Source of the DNA: Uranotaenia lowii
Lineage: Eukaryota > Arthropoda > Insecta > Diptera > Culicidae
Assembly (NCBI RefSeq): GCF_029784155.1
Contig: NC_073693.1
Coordinates: 336,428,023-336,492,022 of the forward strand
DNA length: 64,000 bases
Direction: 5' to 3'
Positions 60,001 through 64,000 of the stretch are shown one piece after another. How positions within the stretch are numbered: the stretch's first letter is position 1; each line of letters begins with the position of its first letter. The notes beneath the pieces were generated by a model that saw only the letters and a list, made by a program, of their open reading frames with translations, searched no databases and was not told the origin of the DNA. A program made the translations under genes and the position numbers.

Positions 60001-61520
60001 GTGCCCGCTAATGATTTGCACGAACTGGACGAGAAATGTCATAAAGTTCGAGTAGATTTAAGTAGAGCTTAACTCAAATTGCGCCGTTCTCAAATAGTAA
60101 ATCTTACAACGTAATTTTTTATAACGAAAATATTGTAAAAAAAACTAAACTGTAAAAGCGTAAATAAAACGAATTCATGTACTTGCATAAACATGTATTT
60201 TTAAATATAAAATGATCAAATCATCCGAAATTGAACAGGTTCATCATTAAATCTTGATCATTTTTCAATAATTTAAATGTTGTAATTAATTTGAAATGTT
60301 TAGCAAATATTCTTTTTTTTACAAAAAGGAATCATCATTTTATTCCCTTTTATTCATTAAAAACGTTAAAAATTTGATAGTCTTTCTATGGTTTGTAAAA
60401 AGATTTTGACCGTTTTCTGAAAAAATCCTAATTTTGTTTGCACCGATGCGATGATATTTTTCGAGCTTGGCCATAGCGATTTTTGTTGTGTCAATGTTCA
60501 AAAAAGTTTTTTCACAATTTATTTAAACTTTGTCGTGAAGCCTCATTTTTTTTCTATAAATGGTGTTTTTTTTTAATTTAAAATTCCCTATGAAATTATT
60601 GCACTGAGGTGTTGAGTCCTAAAAGTAAAGTAAAATTTTCTGTTCATAAAATGAATTTACAGTAGAAATGTGAAATAACTTGATACCAAAAGGTGTTTAA
60701 AAATAAGTGTTAATAAACATGTCAGAAAATTTTCTCGCCTCGCGGTATTCAGTCCTATATCACTCGTAAACTTAGACATTTTATTCTACGACACTACATG
60801 TCGTTCAAGAACTGAAAATTATGTTTGATTGTCAATTTCGATCGATAATTTTATAAGCCTTCTGTATTGAAACTTAAATCTTGACACACAAAATCCCTAC
60901 CTCGTCTTTAAAATTAGTATTTATTAAGAAGATTATCTTAACAATTTCATCCATTACTCTTAGGAAAAAATAAAAATAGTTTATTCTGCGCGTTTCTGAC
61001 CAAACTTTGAAGCATAACAAAAAAATAAATAAAATAAAAATAAGCTTTAAGTGTATCAACTATCTTCAAGACCGCAATTAAATTATACTTCTGCGAAAAA
61101 ACTAGAAATGTTTTCTTTTTGTTTAATTTTTCCGATTCTGTAAAATCATAGAATTTTATAGAATTTTTCAGTAAGTGTTAACTAAATTGATTTTGAAATA
61201 TTTTATAAGCAAAAATCATATCGTTTTGCAGACTCCAACAAATTTATTAAATAAAATAAAACCTCTTTTTAAACTTTCTTCAGAAATGTCAAAAATACTT
61301 ATTTTTCCAAACTTCAAAATATGAAGAATTTAACTTTATAGATCATTCATCGTCATCATCATCATCATCAAAATATTATTTCCTTATTGAAACAGTGTAA
61401 TAAATAAAATTAGAATCAGTTTTTACTTTAATGTAGATTTGTTAGTTCATCAGTTTAATATGTTTTTCTTTATTTTTATTATAATAAATCATCTTTTTAG
61501 AATTGATCATCTATCTATCT
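60001..61520. other. AT-rich non-coding DNA
   Basis: No gene or element. Short CATCAT trinucleotide run near 61350. Confidence 0.5.
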
Positions 61521-63351
61521 TCTATATATATAAAAAGTAATTTCCGTTTGTTTGTTTGTATGTTTGTCTTCAATAGGCTCAGCTGCCTTAAGAGCTAGAG
61601 AGCTGAAATTTGGCATGGATGCTCATTAGGACCAGGAATGATGAAAAATGGTTTTAGATTTTCGGATGACCCCTTTTGAAGGGGCAACGGTTTTATTCCC
61701 ACGAACCAAAAGTCATGGCACCCATTTTTGAACCGACTTTCGTTTCCGTTCGTTTCGTTGGCGGGATTATTTTTACCATCACCATAGGCAGGCTATTAGA
61801 AACGACTATCCAGAGCTCACATGTACTGGATAGCAAATCAAAGCTTGCTCAGCATTAAAAATTTGAAAGTGAAAATTTTGGCGGGTGTTTTTTGTTCCTT
61901 CTACTGTTCAAAGCACATGCTACCGGTACGAGGTATTTGGATGCAATTATAAGCCTACATTTTGATTGGAAAATAAAACTAGCCTGTAGGAATATATTGA
62001 CTTGAATAGAAGTGGCTTTCAAAGTGCTCTTTACCGCCGCTGGGGGGCTTTGAGGATCAACGATTTTTATATTTTTGGAATTCCTCATAGAGAAAGAATT
62101 TTTTTTTAGATTCAGAGTTATAAGTTCAAGGCTGTGATTTTAACGCTCCAATTGGAATGTTAATGGGGGATTAGAAAATTGATAAGATAATTAAATTTGA
62201 GGTTTTGAGTTTTATACAATTTGATTTCACTGGCCAATTTCTAACTTTTGAGTTATCATTGATCTATTAATGGGATGTTTGTGTCCATGAAAAAAACAGA
62301 ACTAAAAAAAACCTTTTTCATAATTTAAAAATGGTGTTTTCGGGATGATTTGCTTTCGATAACTTCTAAAAGCTATTAGTTGAACTTTCAACATTTAAGG
62401 TAAACTAATAATTAAGCAGGGCGAAATTGAAAAGCGAAAAAATACTCACATGCAATTGAAAACATGCAAAGAGAGTTTTCAACATGCTTCAACAAAGTTC
62501 GGAGGTTTTTTTAAGAAATTTCTAATTAAATGAAACTTAAATATACCATTTTACAGGGAGATCATCCATATTGAAAAGTGGGATAATCTTCAACAGATAT
62601 TTTCATTAGATAAGGGATGGAAATAATAAAAAAGCAGTTTAATCTTTTGAAGATAAAACTATTCAGCCAAATCTATTCAAGCTTCCTAAAAAATGATGGT
62701 TGTAAAAAATGTTTTTCATGAAAGGATGAAGGATTGGGATGAAAATTTGTACACGAGAGTTTTGAGGCAATCAATTTCAGGTATTGAATTTAGTGTAAGG
62801 GGCCGGCAAAAGGTGGGCGTCCATATTAACGTTTCAATATTGTTGCAATATCGTCGTTACCATACATGCATCGGATTGGGATGAAAATTGGCACACGGTA
62901 GTTTTCAGGGACGGACAATCGATTATAGATGTCATATGTTTTGCCAGGGGTCTACGACAGGAGTCGTCCATTAGTTTTTTACTGCTTTAAGCAATATTGA
63001 CGTTACTATGCAAAAGATTTCTTTGAAAGTTTGCGCACGGGAGTTTTGAGGGAAGGAAATTAATTTCAGATATCAAAGATTGTATAAGAGGCCACCGAAA
63101 GAGGTTTAACTTTTTGGCAATAATTGCGTTGTTTTGAAACTGTCGAGTCGAAATTCATACACGGGGGTTTTTTGGCACGTTCAATTGATTTCTGATTTAA
63201 AATTTAGTAGCATACGACAGAAAAGTGAACGTCCAATATTTTTGCAATAATAACAACAATGATTTCGGAAGTGCATCTGGAAAATGCTTGACAATTGGCG
63301 TATTCATACAACAAGTTGAAAGCGAAACGGAGTTCGTATGGGATCAGCTAG
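61521..63351 (+). mobile_element. Non-autonomous Helitron, copy 1
   Basis: 5' end TCTATATATATAAAAAG followed by TTTG repeats and the block GAGCTGAAATTTGGCATGG; 3' end GGAGTTCGTATGGGATCAGCTAG, closing in CTAG with a small CGAA...TTCG stem upstream. TC...CTAG termini without inverted repeats or duplication are the Helitron signature. The body holds several diverged ~150-bp units with ATCGGATT-GATGAAAATT and TTTTGAG. No Rep/helicase frame, so it relies on another copy. Confidence 0.82.
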
Positions 63352-63378
63352 TCTATATATATAAAAAGCAATTATCTG

Positions 63379-63431
63379 TATGTTTGTTTGTTTGTTTGTT
63401 TGTTTGTTTGTTTGTTTGTTTGTTTGTTTGT
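63379..63431. repeat. (TTTG)n microsatellite in Helitron 5' region
   Basis: About 12 units of TTTG, longer than the 3-4 units at the same position in copy 1, showing expansion after the copies separated. Confidence 0.95.
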
Positions 63432-63545
63432 CCCCTATAGACTCAGCCGTCTTAAGAGCTAGAGATCTGAAATTTGGCATGGATGCTCATTAGGATCAGG
63501 AAAGATGAAAAATGTTTTCAGATTTTCGGATGACCCCTTCTGGAG

Positions 63546-64000
63546 GGGGTCGTCCATACAAGACAAATATTGTTTTCGCGATATTTACGTTATTTTCCGT
63601 CGGATTGTGATGAAAATGTGCACATGAGTGTTTTGAGAGACGAGCAATCGATTACAGTTATCAAATTTAGGGTTTGAGGTCGGCAAAAGGGGTCGTCCAT
63701 ATCCACTGATTAATGTTTTTGCGATATTGGCTTTATTATACATCGGATTGTGATGAAAATTTGCACATGAGTGTTTTGAGAGACGAACAATCGATTACAG
63801 GTATCAAATTTAGGGTCAGGGGTTGACCAAAGGGGTCGTCCATATTCACTGATTAATGTTTTTACGATATTGGCGTTATTATACATCGGATTGTAATGAA
63901 AATTTGCACATGAGTGTTTTGAGAGACGAGCAATCGATTACAGTTATCAAATTTAGGGTTTGAGGTCGGCAAAAGGGGTCGTCCATATCCACTGATTAAT
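63546..64000 (+). repeat. 143-bp tandem repeat inside Helitron copy 2
   Basis: Units begin GGGGTCGTCCATA at 63546, 63689, 63832 and 63975, exactly 143 bp apart; the last is cut by the window end. Units 2 and 3 differ at only a few positions, the first is more diverged. Each unit contains GATGAAAATTTGCACATGAG and AATCGATTACAG. Confidence 0.95.

Larger units (their letters stand above)
63352..64000 (+). mobile_element. Helitron copy 2, runs off the window
   Basis: Begins TCTATATATATAAAAAGC directly after the CTAG of copy 1. It shares the next ~180 bases with copy 1 (TTTG repeats, CTTAAGAGCTAGAG, ATTTGGCATGGATGCTCATT, TTCGGATGACCCCTT) and then enters the 143-bp tandem repeat. The 3' end is beyond the window. 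Confidence 0.82.

Noticed and set aside
1..64000. CRISPR arrays, bacterial operons, riboswitches
   Set aside because: No spacer-repeat structure, ribosome-binding sites or gene-dense layout; the sequence is eukaryotic.

Overview
This window is a eukaryotic, AT-rich, gene-poor stretch of an insect chromosome, most likely a fly of the mosquito type (inference). The evidence is the collection of transposable elements: R1-clade and Jockey/CR1-like LINEs, a Ty3/gypsy element, a Penelope-like element with a GIY-YIG endonuclease, an ITmD37E-like mariner relic, Helitron ends in the dipteran/lepidopteran style, tRNA-derived SINEs and many MITEs. A gap of exactly 500 N (2272-2771) marks a scaffold join. 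I found no intact host protein-coding gene. The window looks like intergenic or long-intron DNA, with a few less AT-rich islands that could hold regulatory DNA or untranslated exons.

Layout. 1-11.8 kb: AT-rich DNA, a ~1.27 kb array of a 9-bp minisatellite (3773-5048) with a second array of the same unit in opposite orientation (10284-10640), and a broken R1-clade LINE (6080-8110). 11.88-13.88 kb: a 2-kb fold-back Tc1/mariner-type element built from nested palindromes and interrupted by a tRNA-derived insert that is itself palindromic. 15.9-25.2 kb: a SINE, a TA-flanked MITE with a second partial copy, a decayed Jockey-like LINE, a TTAA-flanked piggyBac-type MITE and an imperfect palindrome. 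26.7-33.3 kb: two adjacent hAT-type MITEs, the mariner relic with its catalytic centre deleted, a GC-rich MITE, and a further hAT MITE with a perfect 8-bp target duplication. 35.9-47 kb: a nested complex. A minus-strand Ty3/gypsy pol is split by a 5-kb non-coding terminal-inverted-repeat element and by a 475-bp MITE. It carries two precise GT-AG intron-like insertions and is truncated where a plus-strand Penelope-like element joins. 47-61.5 kb: mostly unrecognised AT-rich DNA with island-like segments near 52 and 59 kb. 61.5-64 kb: two Helitron copies joined head-to-tail (CTAG directly followed by TC), the second running off the window and containing an exact 143-bp tandem repeat.

The most unusual observations are the two spliceosomal-looking introns inside a gypsy reverse transcriptase, each bounded by a short direct repeat; the multi-level fold-back element; the tandem Helitron junction; and the 5-kb non-coding inverted-repeat element with subterminal repeats and an apparent 2-bp target duplication. 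All family assignments come from reading motifs and termini; no database search was possible.
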